The position numbers and the translations under genes were made by a program. Under the pieces are notes generated by a model that had not been told where the DNA came from, did not search any database, and saw nothing but the letters and a program-made list of their open reading frames with translations. DNA of 64,000 bases from Telopea speciosissima (taxonomy: Eukaryota; Streptophyta; Magnoliopsida; Proteales; Proteaceae), in assembly GCF_018873765.1 (NCBI RefSeq), contig NC_057922.1:13653563-13717562 (forward strand), given 5' to 3'. Within the stretch, counting starts at the first letter, position 1. Every line of letters begins with the position of its first letter. This document shows positions 23,860 to 36,200 of this stretch, piece by piece.

Positions 23860-23868
23860 AAACCCTAG
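23860..23868 (+). promoter_or_regulatory. Telo-box (AAACCCTAG)
   Basis: AAACCCTA-type telo-boxes are frequent in the proximal promoters and leaders of plant ribosome-biogenesis and nucleolar genes. This one sits ~155 bp before the preferred start codon of the Nopp140-like gene, which fits that class. Confidence 0.55.
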
Positions 23869-24022
23869 CCGTAGAAAAAGCCATACGATTCCCTCTTCTT
23901 ATTTGGTTTCGCTTCTCCCACCAGTTTTCCTCGTTAATCTTATGCCCACAAAGCTCGGAAGGAGCACAAACTCTGCTCTAATTGCATTCGAGCCTCGTCA
24001 GGTCACGCTTGCAAAGCAGAAC

Positions 24023-24232
24023 ATGGCGAAGAAGCTCTCTGCCGAAACCTTAGCAAACAATTCTACTGATAAAACCCTTAACATAGACCAGAAGCAGGAG
24101 AAGAGTAAGAAGAAGAAGAAGAGCATGAATTCATCTGACAGAGCTCTTCTTTTTCATTCTATTGCTGCCTATCTCGATCGGAATGGATTCTCTGAAACGC
24201 TATCTGCTTTTCGATCCGAAACCCTAAGCAAG
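24023..24232 (+). CDS. Nopp140-like gene, exon 1 (LisH)
   Basis: 70 codons, phase 0 at the donor AAG|GTACTG. A Lys/Ser-rich leader (KSKKKKKS) precedes the LisH motif. Other in-frame ATGs lie at 23834, 23942 and 24125. The 23834 ATG would add 63 residues across sequence containing the telo-box and looks like leader rather than protein. Confidence 0.88.
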
Positions 24233-27200
24233 GTACTGTCAATGCTGCGTTGTTTAGTTTAGTTTGGTTTGTTTTCAGTATTTTAATTGTATGTAGTCTG
24301 TTTGGGCAGTTCCTGGCTATTATAGTAGTTCGAATGACTAATGAAAGCAAATGATAGACTTCAATAGTGAATCCATATGGTGCTTTGGAATTCTGAACGA
24401 AGAACTGCAACATTGTCTGTGTACCTTGTTCATTATTTTTTTTTGTTGTTGTCGGAAAAGACAAGAGCTTCACTAGTGAAGGGAAGTGAAAGAGAAGAGG
24501 GCTGAGGTACCACACTCGAAAGTGGAGGCTGAAAAACCATACAATACAGCCAAAAAGCACAGCAGCAAACAGTCTAAGGGCTTCTTTTATCAGAGTCAGG
24601 TTTAGATCCTAAAACCAGTGGGTTGTGGGCTCACTATGCTTCCGCTACTGAAGTATCTTCTTCATCATTTTTTTCCAATTGAAAGAGCTTTTCAATTCTC
24701 TTTGTTGTCTAACTTGTATGGGCTTTGCACTTTCAGTCCCAAATCGGGGGTTTAGTGAGGGAAAAAATTGCATTTTGCTTGGACACCCATTTTCATTTTC
24801 ATGGAGAAAAATGATTGGATTGTATAGCTTTCTGAACTTTCGTTTTCAAATTTTCTTGCTTTGGGTTTTCCCCGTGGATATCTACTTATCTTTCTTCAGA
24901 CAGGGGGAAAAAATGTTTGCCCTGTGGGATTCTATTAGCAAGAGTTTTGGGTTCTTCAGGTGTTGTATTTAATTTATTGATTGTTGATAATTTTGAGAGT
25001 TAGTAGGAGTGGTCTGGTTGAGGGACAACTCATGGACCGCACTACAGGCTTCAATACTTCAGTAGCTAGAAGTAGAATAAAATGTACAACAGTCAAAGTG
25101 GCTAAAAATGACTCAAAAGAGGAGTCCTATGCCCAATGAAATAGTTTTGGTCTTTAACAACACTTAATCTAGCTAGGGCATCTGCTGTGGCATTGGAGGA
25201 TCTTGCCTCCATCTGAACGAGTGGTTCTCTGTGGAAGCTTACTGTGGCGTGAGTCTAACCATGCACCTGACTCTCCATCCAGAACTGTATGATCATAATA
25301 GCAAACCCACTACTAACCAAATTCTAACAATAGGAGTCAAGAGGATTTGCTGTACAGGATCTTTAATAACAGAGCAATTAGAAAACTTAAAGATATTGTA
25401 TAATTTTGGATAGAATGATGCAGTCAAGACCGTAGCTGACAAATTCGGATTCGGTAATTATTTGGAAGGTGTAAATTCAGAATAATTTGCTTTATTAATT
25501 TAAAAATTTGCTAAAAAAAGAAAGACTTAAAATAAATTCGGATTAATTTGGGAATTATTTGTTTACCTATAAAAAATTTGGATAAAAAATGCCGATAGGG
25601 CGTACCCAGTGCATGAGGCTCCTGCCACTGCAGGGTCTGGGGAGGCTCATAATGTAAGCGTCCTTACCCCCACTTCACTGAGAGGCTGTTTCCAGACTCA
25701 AACCTGCGACCACTAGGTCGCAATGGAGCAACCTTACCGTTGCACTGAGGTCCGCTGGGTAAAAAAAATCCAATGTCCATTATTATTTGTTGTACCTATA
25801 TCACTTTATAAATCAATTATCTTTTGTGCATAACATACAAGTGATATAACAATTGAAGTAAAATTCCTTCTTCTGAAAGAAGAAAAGAAAAGAATTGTGT
25901 TCCTAAACCATTAACTCTAGCAATCTTGCAGAGTTTCTGGTCCATCAAAGATTTAACTACTGGATGAGTTGATAGGTTCTCAAAATAATACCAGATTAAA
26001 AGTCATCATCTTTATATGCATGTGATATCTTTATATACCATAAGGTAAATACTGCTAGATGTAGTAACAGGATGAATTGTGCAAATGAATTATATATTGT
26101 CACTAGCATGGATCAAGGAACCACCTTTCCGTTGGTGATGCATGCATACCCCATCTAAACATGGGTAGATACATTATTGTGGTGCTGCAGCATGGCAATT
26201 TATGCAATAGTCAGCCCTTCGTTAGCAACACATATCCTATTGATTGGTCTATCAGTAGGGAAAAAAACACCAGTTTTACAGTTGTGGACTGTAAAATAGT
26301 ATTGATGAACTCATGACAGCAACACAATGAATTCAGGTAATGGATTTCTAGTCACCTAAGGTTATCAGGTACGAAATCCAGAATCACTGTCAAGTAAAGA
26401 AACCCGATTTTAGGAAAAATTTAATTCTCCAGAAGATTAAAGACTCAGAATGGGCTAAAATACTGGTCGAAGGTCAGAATATGGGAGGAGAATGACTCGC
26501 CAAATTTGACTCAGATCTTAAGAGATATGACCCAATCCTGCTAGGGGTAGGATTCTAGAACGGGGTTTCAGAACAGTAATTGATTTCAGCAACTCGAAGA
26601 ATTAAAAATATAAGTAAAAATGATTTAATTTGACAAAGAAATAATGATCTGAAACAATAACAGGAAACAGCAATCAGAACTTGAAACCAGATTTGAAATT
26701 GCTAGTTTCAGAAAAATACTACTGTGAGAAGAGCTCCTAGAAATCGATGTAAAAACTGGATCTTGAGTACTGATTCCGGAAATAGAACTTGAAAATTATT
26801 GACTGAGTTTAAATCTGAAGTTTAAGAACAATAAACAAAGCCAACAGAATAATATGAACTAAGAACAGAATTAGAAAGTATATACAAGAAAGGAGAGGAG
26901 AATTCTGACCTGTTTAAGAAGAAGAGTAGGAGTCGAAAGATATGAACCAAGCTTCCCCACCTGCATTGGGGGCAACTCGTTTGGAAGGCTCCTCTGGCGC
27001 AAGATCTGCAAAATCAGAAAGCCCTGAATAAGTTTGGGAGCATTAGTCTCAGGTGGGGGAGCGAGCCCTTTAGTGACCAAAGTCAATATATGGTATCCAC
27101 AAATAAAGGGCCAATATCGGGGCCAATTTCTCTGCTAGTCTTGATAAACTCTTGTTGTGGAAGTGTTAGCAGTTTAGTAGCATTCGACTCTCCTTACTCC

Positions 27201-30200
27201 CAACTTCTTTATTTGTTTCCCATCCGGCGTGCTGCTGGTCTTCTTGTTTTGCGGAATCTTCTCTTTTGGAATATTTATGGGATTAAAGACAATCTGCCTT
27301 CCTTTGAAAGTAAAGATGCACAAGTTCTTTCCTCCGATCAGAACATCGTTGTCAAACATCCACTGTCATCCAAGCAGTATGTCTGTCAGCTTTGTAGGAA
27401 TGACATCACACCAAACATCCTCTTTGTAAGCATCCTATTTAAGAGAAAAAAAAACATCTTTGGTTTACCTCAAGGGTGTTACCGTTCAAAAGAGAGACTC
27501 TGGATGGTTGTGGATGCGTATTGGTTCATGGTCTAGCCTTGTCAATGAAGGCATGAGAGACCACATTCATGCCAACTACCACTGTCTATAAAAGATACAA
27601 TGTCACCGCCAATCTTCTCCTTTAGTTACTGCGACCAACATACGGGTGACTACATTCAGTTCAAAAGTCTTCACATCCTCATCACCGTCATTTGTTCCTC
27701 AATCTCCTCCTCAAGAGGAAGTCCATCAATGAAGTCTCTGCGCTGGTATCGACGGCTGCCACAGTAGCATTGGTGGAATTATGTTGTTGAGGATAAAACT
27801 TGGCAAAATGACCAAACCTTGTTATAGTGGTAACATTTTACCTCACCACTGCCATTCATGGGAGCTTTTTCCTGTATCTGCGGTTGATGGTGTAGATCGT
27901 CTTGTAGGTCTGGTGGCTGAAATGATTCTTCGATTCTCTCTGGACTGGGGATTGAATCTTCTAACAGGAGTCCTCAAGGGCCCGTTTGTTTAGAGGGTAC
28001 TTTGGTGGGGTGGGAAATTGCTGATGTGGCACTTCAAAATCCCACCCCAACATTGGTTGGTTAATTTGGGGTGGTGAATTTACAAAAGCTCAGGGGACAT
28101 CATTAATTGCTTTGTTTGCTGATGTTGCACTTCAAAATCCCATCCCTTTGCTATCCAAAGTCCCACCAATTTGGTGGGACTTTGGTTACTGTTCATGGGA
28201 AAGTAACTTTACCTCAATATTTCCACCCCAACAAAACCCCACCAACATGTAGGTCCCATCTTCCCAACAATCCCATCCCACCTTCCCCTCTAAACAAACA
28301 AGGCCTAAGAGATCTTACGCTTGAAGTGCCTTTTGGAAACAGTTTTGCAGATCTTGTATCTGGCAACCCTAAGGCCCCGTTTGTTTGACGGGGAGGATGT
28401 GGTGGGAATGTTGTGGGACAGTGTCCCAATGTAGTGGTTGGGGATTGGGGGTGGGGTTTTTACTTTTCCTATGAACAGTAAGCAAAGTCCTTTGTTTTTT
28501 GTGGGACTTGGGATAGCATAGGGGTGGGATTTTCAAGTGCCACATCAGCAGACAAAGCATTTAATGGTAGGGGTGTCAATGCCAGCCCGCACCGTGAGAC
28601 CGACCCAACCGGCCGTTAAAGACCGAACGCCCGACCCGTTTATAAGCGGTAGTTCCGCGTCTTGAAAGTAACACCGACGGGTGCCCGATCGACTGCCCGT
28701 TTAAAGGCCCGATCGAGCCCGACCCCTTTGCCCCGTTTAAACCCGACCCCTAAGCCCGATTATTATTACCTATTCTACCCCAACCCGGAGAAAATTCCCA
28801 AACGTATACACGTTCCAACTTCCAACTCCCTAACAAGTTACAACCCAGTAACCTAACCCTCCTAAATGACTAACCATTAACCCTAATTATTTACTAAAAA
28901 AACCATTAACCCTAACTAACCTTCCAAATTCCACCTCTTTTTTTTTTTTTTTTTCTATTCAATCTCACAAAATCAAAATTTCGAGTCTTTGAGTCTCACA
29001 CGATCACACGGCAAAATTGCACTTCTTTTTCCTTTTTCTTATTTTTTTTAAATAGGACATGGGACATGGGACGTTATAGTTTGTGGACATGGGAAATGGG
29101 ACTGATATTACTTTTCACACCGTTTAGTGCCCGTTTAGAGTTAAATAGGCCATTAGCCCGACCGAGGCCCGTTTAAGACCCGTTTACTTTGAATAAGGCT
29201 GTCCCGATTAAAGACCGAACACCGACCGACCGAAATTAAACGATACCATGTCCGCCCAATGCAAGCCCGAATACCTAAACGGTCGGACACGGTGCAGCCT
29301 ATAAAATTGGTGAGGCCCGTCTAGGCTCGACCGAGACCGACCGAACCCGACCGGTTGACACCCCTATTTAATGGTGTTCCCTAAGCTTTTGTAAGCTCAC
29401 CACCCTAGGTTAAACAAACAAGGTTGGGGTGGGATTTTGAAGTGCCACATCAGCACTTCCCAACCCCAATTCTCCCCCCCCACCTAAGTCCCCATCAAAC
29501 AAACGGGGCCTAATTGTATCACAAATTTCAGATTTCAGACCTAGCCTGAACCGAGAGACAAGCTAATGTAGTCCTAGGTAGGAGTAATCCCACTAGGAAC
29601 CAGGGTAATAGGATATCTTAACAAGGCTGGCCGATTGGGACAGCTTAGGCTAATTAGGGCAGAATTAGGGTTATGGTTAGGGTTTCGACTTTGGGTTTTA
29701 TTTGGTAATGATGTGCAGAATTTTATGAGTCTAATGCTATAAGTTGGATCAAATTTGGTTGAGGTTGGAATTCTAGGGTTTTGGGTAGGATGCCTTGTGA
29801 AAATGGACTGTTTGTAAGATCTAGGGTTTAGGGGCAGATTTTAGGAAAGAGGTTTATAGGGTATTAATGGGCAGGTCTAGGGGGTTATTTTGGTATAAAG
29901 AAGTTAGGGTTTGGATTGAGTTACAAAATTCTGCAATTTAGGGCAGAATTGGATTTAGGGTTTTAGGGTTCTAATAGATCTATGGATTAATGGAACGGGT
30001 GATAATAGGAGTAGATGGAGCTTAGGTTAGAGGATTAGAAGAAGAAGGTTAAATGCTGAATTAATAAACTACTTACTTGAAAGATTAAATCTTCAATGGT
30101 AGCAGCTTTGAAGAACTAGAAGAAGGACCTCCCGATCTACAAGATGCAAGGAGTCGATCGGAGTCCACCAATCCCTTCACCTTGATATTACCCACAAGGT

Positions 30201-33200
30201 TCATTCAACAGAGCAGAGCAACAACTATGGCAGCAAACAAAAGCTTTTTCATTAATCAAATTCGTATGTAATGCTGGCCTCCTTTACAAACTTATATAAA
30301 AGACTCACAAATAGACTTAGACACTAAAAAGGAATGGCTTAACCCAATCCTTAACCTATTAGCTAACTTAAACTGACTAAGAAACTGAAATAGACTCAAA
30401 ATAGAGTCCTAATGACTTAAAAACAACGTAAATTACTTAAAATAAAGAAGATTCCCTACTAGCCAATAGGATATAAGAACCTCTTAGCCAATAGGATCAC
30501 TTCACTTAAATTAGACCAATTGAACCAATTGGATGCAACCAATTTAAACCGGTTCAATTAAAAACACAAAAATAAGACTAAGTATTGGGCTAATCCCGTA
30601 TGCAACCTATATACCCCTAGCTTAGGCTCATTAAAGTGGCCTATTACATAGAAAACCCTTGGGATCAAAGGCCCAACATGTATGTAACCCAACCCTAGAC
30701 TTATTCCCAATGAAACAAGCCCTATTTGATGATGAATCTGCATCACAAGCTGGTCATTCCTCCTCATCAATACCCATGTGAGCAACAAAGGTGTCAAATT
30801 GATCCATACTTGTCCACTGAGAGTGAACCCTGTCATAGAGTGTTTCATTTGTCATGTAGGCGCCTTTGGAAAGTCCGAGGGAGATATTTCTCTTTTAACT
30901 TTTCACGCATTTTTGCCCATGTAGTGGATAATGGATTAAACCCAACATTAACTAGGTTTCAAAATCCTACCCACAAGCAAAACCATAGGAGATCTGTCAT
31001 GACTCCCAAAATAAATCTCAGAACAGTCCCAAATCACTGTCGAAACTAGGTCTCCCCTAGTACTCCCAGATTAAGGGCCGCAGAAACTTCAGACTTAGGG
31101 TTGATGTGAAGCGCAACGGAATATATCCTGTGTCAGCCTTCAAACAGTGTTAAATCAAAGAAAACAATCTCAATACGTACTTGGATGTGCAGGAACAGAA
31201 TTGAAAGAATAGAAACAAGCCAATAAGAGAGAGGGATATGACAAGAGCTTCTCAATTGAGCCTTGCTAATCTCTCACCAGCCACCACTAGCCTCTCACTA
31301 GGGTTTTCTGCTTCTCACAGGGGTTCCTTCTTCACACAAGAGAAAACAGCATAATAGCATAGGATTTTTGGTCAAAATTTTGGGGCATGTAGTGAGCCCT
31401 TCTCTTATTTAATGACTCAAATGAAAACAGCAACATAAAACCTTCGTTGTGTGGGAAGGAGGTTTCTTTACAACATAGACTTCTCAAAAGTAGAAACTAC
31501 AATGAAATAAAAATATCTCACATATCTCCTAGAACTTAGTAAATTAGAAACAATTCAAACAGGTAGTAACTATTGGGGCAGTTAAGAAGCTTCATATAGA
31601 TAAACCAAGTGTAGAGGAAATGAGGATGTTGAGAAGGATGTGTGGCAAGACTATGAAGGATAAAGTAAGAAATGACCATATTAGAGCTGAGTTGGGAGTA
31701 GCTCTGATTTGATAAGCTATGTGAGAGTCGTTTGAGGTGGCACGGCCATGTTCAATGAAGGCCTTGGGATGCTCTAGTACAGAGGAGTGATTTGATTCAG
31801 ATTGAAGGTACTAAAAGAGCCAGTGGCAGGTCCAAATTAGCTGTAGGAGAAGTGGTGAGGAAAGACATGCATAACTTAGGCCTCCTATCATGTATGGCTT
31901 TGAATAGAACTGATTGGAGAGCAAGGATCCATGTGGCCAACCCCATTTAGTTGGGATAAGGCTATGTTGTTGTTGTTGTGACAAATAGGTAGTAACTAAA
32001 TACTAAGCATAATAAAGTAGAATCTAACAAAAATAGAAACTGCTAAAGAGTCCTCTATGCAAGGACTAAGTAAAGGACTTATTAATGGGCCTAAGCCTGA
32101 TCCATAAAGTGCACCAAGCTCAACCACAAGGCTGGGCTTGAGGGCCTAGGTTGGATGGACTGGCTGGGGTCGTTGGGATCTCATCTTGCGTATATATTTG
32201 ATTTTAAACCTTGGATCTGCATCAATCTGACTCTGTCAAGCCTTAATTCAGTGTAAGGATAGTCTAAATCTAGCTTGTCAATACACTCTGTATTGGTAGG
32301 AGAGAGCTTTTGAGAATCCAAAAATATTTATTGTTCTGTGTTCCTTATCAATATAAAAGGATTCTTCTTCCTTTTGTCCTAACATTTAGAATATGGGCAA
32401 TATATCTATGTGAACATTGTTCAATATTAATGGCTTTACAGGATTGCATGGATCTGTTTGTGCTACTTTCTTCTACATTGTTTCCCCTCTTTTTAGTGGG
32501 TGGATGTAACTTTCTTATATGCAAGATATTTGGATGCAGATTGATGATTGGATGGGACATTCTTTGGATTTGGAGGAGATGTTTTACAAGTATCTGGAAT
32601 CTAGGTATGCTGAGATCTATTACTTTTTTTTTTCTTCTTTCAAGATGGATGGATAACTGAAGTATTCTATTCAGTTAGAGTCGGTGCGAGAAACCCGCTG
32701 AACACAAAGATCAGACACTGTAAGGCAACATTAGAGTAGGACTTTCCTTACCCCCTCCCCCTGTAGATTGATTTTATGTTCTTCTAGTTTCCACGTAGGA
32801 GGCTTTGAAAAAGTGGAAGTTAAATGTAAATAGCGAGTATAAACTTGCTTTCATTATGAGACTCCTAAAAGGCGGTGAGTATCCAATTAGCCGGCTCAAA
32901 TGCTAAATAGAAAATAAAAATGAGGAATAGAGGAGAGAGATATGTGGTATTTTCCAAATTCCAAAACATGCTATGTTTTAAGTGTTCATTCTATTACAAA
33001 TTTAGCAACTTCTATCAGTGTTCCCCTTGTTAAGATAAAGAAAATAGACGCTAAATTAAAAAAAAAGGAACTCTAATGACATAAAATAGCCTCGTGCACT
33101 GGGTACACCCTTTTTTCGTTCACCACAACATGACACCCTCTCAAATAAACTGGTCATAATTGTCTGAAAGGGACTTGGAATTGCAAGATCTCTGACGCAG

Positions 33201-36200
33201 GCGGAAGGTTCAGATCTGTAATAGAGAGATCAGATCTAATTTATAGGGAGATTAGGGATAGGATAAAGGGAGAAGACGAGGTTTCAAGATCAGATTCTGA
33301 TCTTGATGACGAGAGAAGAAGAGACTGGGGGATGAGAGGGAATATCGTGAGAGACAGGAGAAGAGATGAGATTGAGAGGGGGAGAGAAACAAGAGAAGAT
33401 GTTGAGGAGAGGGGAAGGGATAGAAGGTGATCAAACACACCTGCTGATTTCCAATGAAATCCAATATTCAATTCATTCTTCAAATCTTCCTTTCATTGTT
33501 GGGTTACATGAGTAAATCGAACGGATTTTTTTTTCAACTCTTTGTTTTTTGTTTACATTTGGAAGAAGAAACAAGGATATGACCAACGCTTCACCATCTG
33601 GCCTGTGGGAATGGAATCACCACCATACCCAACCTACTGAATCACCACAGTAGGGTCTGAGTGGAATCAGCACCAATCAGGCTCTTGGAATCATCACAAA
33701 GAGGGCTAGAATTGCATCACCACAGTCCAAAAGCACAGCACCATTGCAACAACACTGAAGCCAAATCTCACTCCCCCCCCCCCCCCCCATAATTAGAGTG
33801 CCTAAACCCCTGCTCCTTTATAAATAACTTCATAGAAACCAACAAAATAGGATACCTCTAGTATGATAGGAGGTTCCCTTACAACTTAAGTCTTCCTTCA
33901 AAATAGAAACTATGGCTGAATTGTAGCATATCTATCCAACCCTACAAAATAGAAAGTAAGAAGCCACAAAGTGAAACCCATAATTCCCATAGTAGCTGGA
34001 ATATTTTTAACAGAATATTTCCCACTCAAATCTCCTACAGATCTTCTAGAATATCCTCCTAATCTCCCCATATAATGTGCATCAAGATGATAATCATCAG
34101 ATTGAAGAAACAGATTGGAACTATTCAAATAAGTCTTAGACTCTCATATAGTCAGATTTGTAGATCATAAGTATGAATCAACAAAAATAATTGCAGGAAC
34201 TAGTGGATGATTTCAGAAGAATCTCAACTGACATATAGAAGAAATAAGAACAACTTTTAAGTGGATAATAGAATCAGGAAAGATCAGAAAGAAGAGGAAA
34301 GGAGATTACAGTCATTCAGATTCTGGAATACCAGTTTGCGAATGCACACAGCTCAGCAGCACACAAACTCTTAAGAAAACTCAAAATTCTTCACTTAAAT
34401 TATGCTAAATCGGTAGCTCTTGAAAAATATAACTAGATTCATAAAAGGACTTCTAATCACTCTCGCAATTTGAATAAGTTAAACAAACTCAAATCTGGGC
34501 TCTACTCTAGCTAATAAGTGTCCTAGTCTAACTCGAACTCCTCTAACTTAACAAACTAAGATACTACTTCAGGCTTCCATTGCCTCCCTCGAGGCTACTA
34601 TGTATTGTCTTCAGCACTTCCATGAGCTCTCGGGCCTTCGCATCAACCCTACTAAGTCTCTTATGTTCTTTGCTGGGGTTTCTGAGCTGGACAAAATTGC
34701 TTTCCTTGACAAATCTGGTTTCCAAGAGGGCTCATTACCTGTCAAGTACTTGGGGCTCCCTTTGATTCCTGCTAGGCTCTTTGCCCATCACTGTACCCCG
34801 ATGCTTGATCTCATTAGGAAACGGCTTCAGTTAAGGAAAGGCAAGCTTCTCTCTTTTGCTGGTAGGTTGGTGCTTATCAGATCAGTTTAGGAATCTTCTT
34901 ATACCTATTGGTCTGGCATTTATGGTCTTCCTCAAGCTACTATCAAATCATTGGAATCTCTCTTGGCTTCCTTTCTTTGGAAGGGTAATGATTCTTCAAG
35001 ATTTCTTCATCCTCTAAGCTGGGTTGCTGTGTGCCTATCTAAGAAGGAAGGTGGCTTGGGCATTAGAAGAATCAAAGAAGTGAACTCGGCTGGTATCATC
35101 AAGCTAATCTGGAAGATTGTTTCTAAAAAGAAAAGCATCTGGGTTGATTAGATTTACTCGGGCCTTCTTCATTAGGATTCCATCTGGACAGCTTCGGCTT
35201 CAGCTGATTCTTCTCATAGTTCGAGAACTCGCAAGATCTCGCCGAGTTTCTCGGTTTTTGGAAAAAAACGAGACGAGACCTTAGGCGAGTCCCAAAAGTG
35301 TGAGATCTCGCTGAGATGGCGGGATCTCGGTTCCAGATCTCGTTTTGAACCATTTTTATGAGGCATCTTGTCCATATTTCGTCGAGATCTCGGGTTGACC
35401 CATGGAAATGACCCTTCTACTATGTATTTACTTACCTAACTCGACAGAACTCTTATATGCTTGTTGTGGAGCACTATATGCAACATTACAGCAACACTAT
35501 GTCATGGGAAGACTATGTGACACTGGTGGGGACTGAATACTTGATTCAAAGTCATTTTATGTGATGATAGTTGTAACACGGCTAAACAGTTTGATATATC
35601 ACTTTAACATTTCAGATTCTTATTTAAGTTGTTTAGCTATTAATTGAATGTTTTGCTTGCTTTCTATTACTAAATTATGTGTAGAGTAGGGTATTTTAGT
35701 ACATCATCGCCTACCAACCTATGGTCCGAAGTGAAACTCATATTTGGACTTTGTTTTTGTAAAATCTGATAGTGTTATTGTGTTTAAATGGCCTAAAATA
35801 GGCTGAATACCAAGTTTTAATCCCATTCTAGGTCTAAAACTCACCGAGATGAAGCTTCGAGTCGAAAAAAAAATAAAATGCACCAACTCACCGAGATCTG
35901 AGATCTCGACTCGACTTGGTTTTTCCCAGATCCGAGTTGGTTCCGAGATCCGAGTTTTAGAACCTTGATTATTCTTGGGTTTGGCGCAAGATCTTAGACT
36001 CCCGACACCTGGTGCTTCATGTCATTCATTCTCGTATTGGAGATGGCCTCTCTTCTTTCCTTTGATTGGACCCCACTGGCACCCAAGGGTGATTCTCCTC
36101 CACTCGATCACTCCCCGAACCATATATGCTTCGGGCCTCCACAGACTATCCTTGGTGGCTGACATATTAGATCCGAATGGCTGGTCCCCTCTTGCTACCT

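Larger units (their letters stand above)
26890..31040 (-). mobile_element. Decayed Ty3/Gypsy element (gag to start of RT), interrupted by later insertions
   Basis: Read on the minus strand in order: a gag block near 30900 (REKLKEKYLPRTFQRRL), more gag at 29512-29558 and 28306-28369 (SRFRLGLKSEI, DTIRVARYK), a degenerate CCHC zinc knuckle near 27810-27840 with an RDFIDGLPLEEEIEE-like tail near 27720, protease-side sequence at 27180-27360, and a PNELPPM motif near 26970 that normally precedes the reverse transcriptase. Stops and frameshifts are frequent. RT, RNase H and integrase are absent. Interruptions are the solo LTR (29564-30715) and two PIF-like MITEs. The element itself is therefore the oldest layer of the intron-1 nest. 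Confidence 0.75.
24233..32539 (+). other. Nopp140-like gene, intron 1 (8.3 kb, TE nest)
   Basis: Donor GTACTG at 24233, acceptor TTTGGATGCAG at 32539. The elements inside are listed separately. The stretches between them (24233-25596, 25761-26889, 31041-31589, 31980-32539) are AT-rich with no gene seen; 31041-31560 is non-coding and may be an LTR fragment. Confidence 0.8.

Noticed and set aside
27090..27536. 148-aa plus-strand open frame
   Set aside because: The minus strand here reads as Gypsy protease and RT-leader remnants; the plus frame is its shadow.
32310..32660. 116-aa plus-strand open frame
   Set aside because: It is in the wrong frame; the real content here is the 65-nt Nopp140 exon 2 in another frame.
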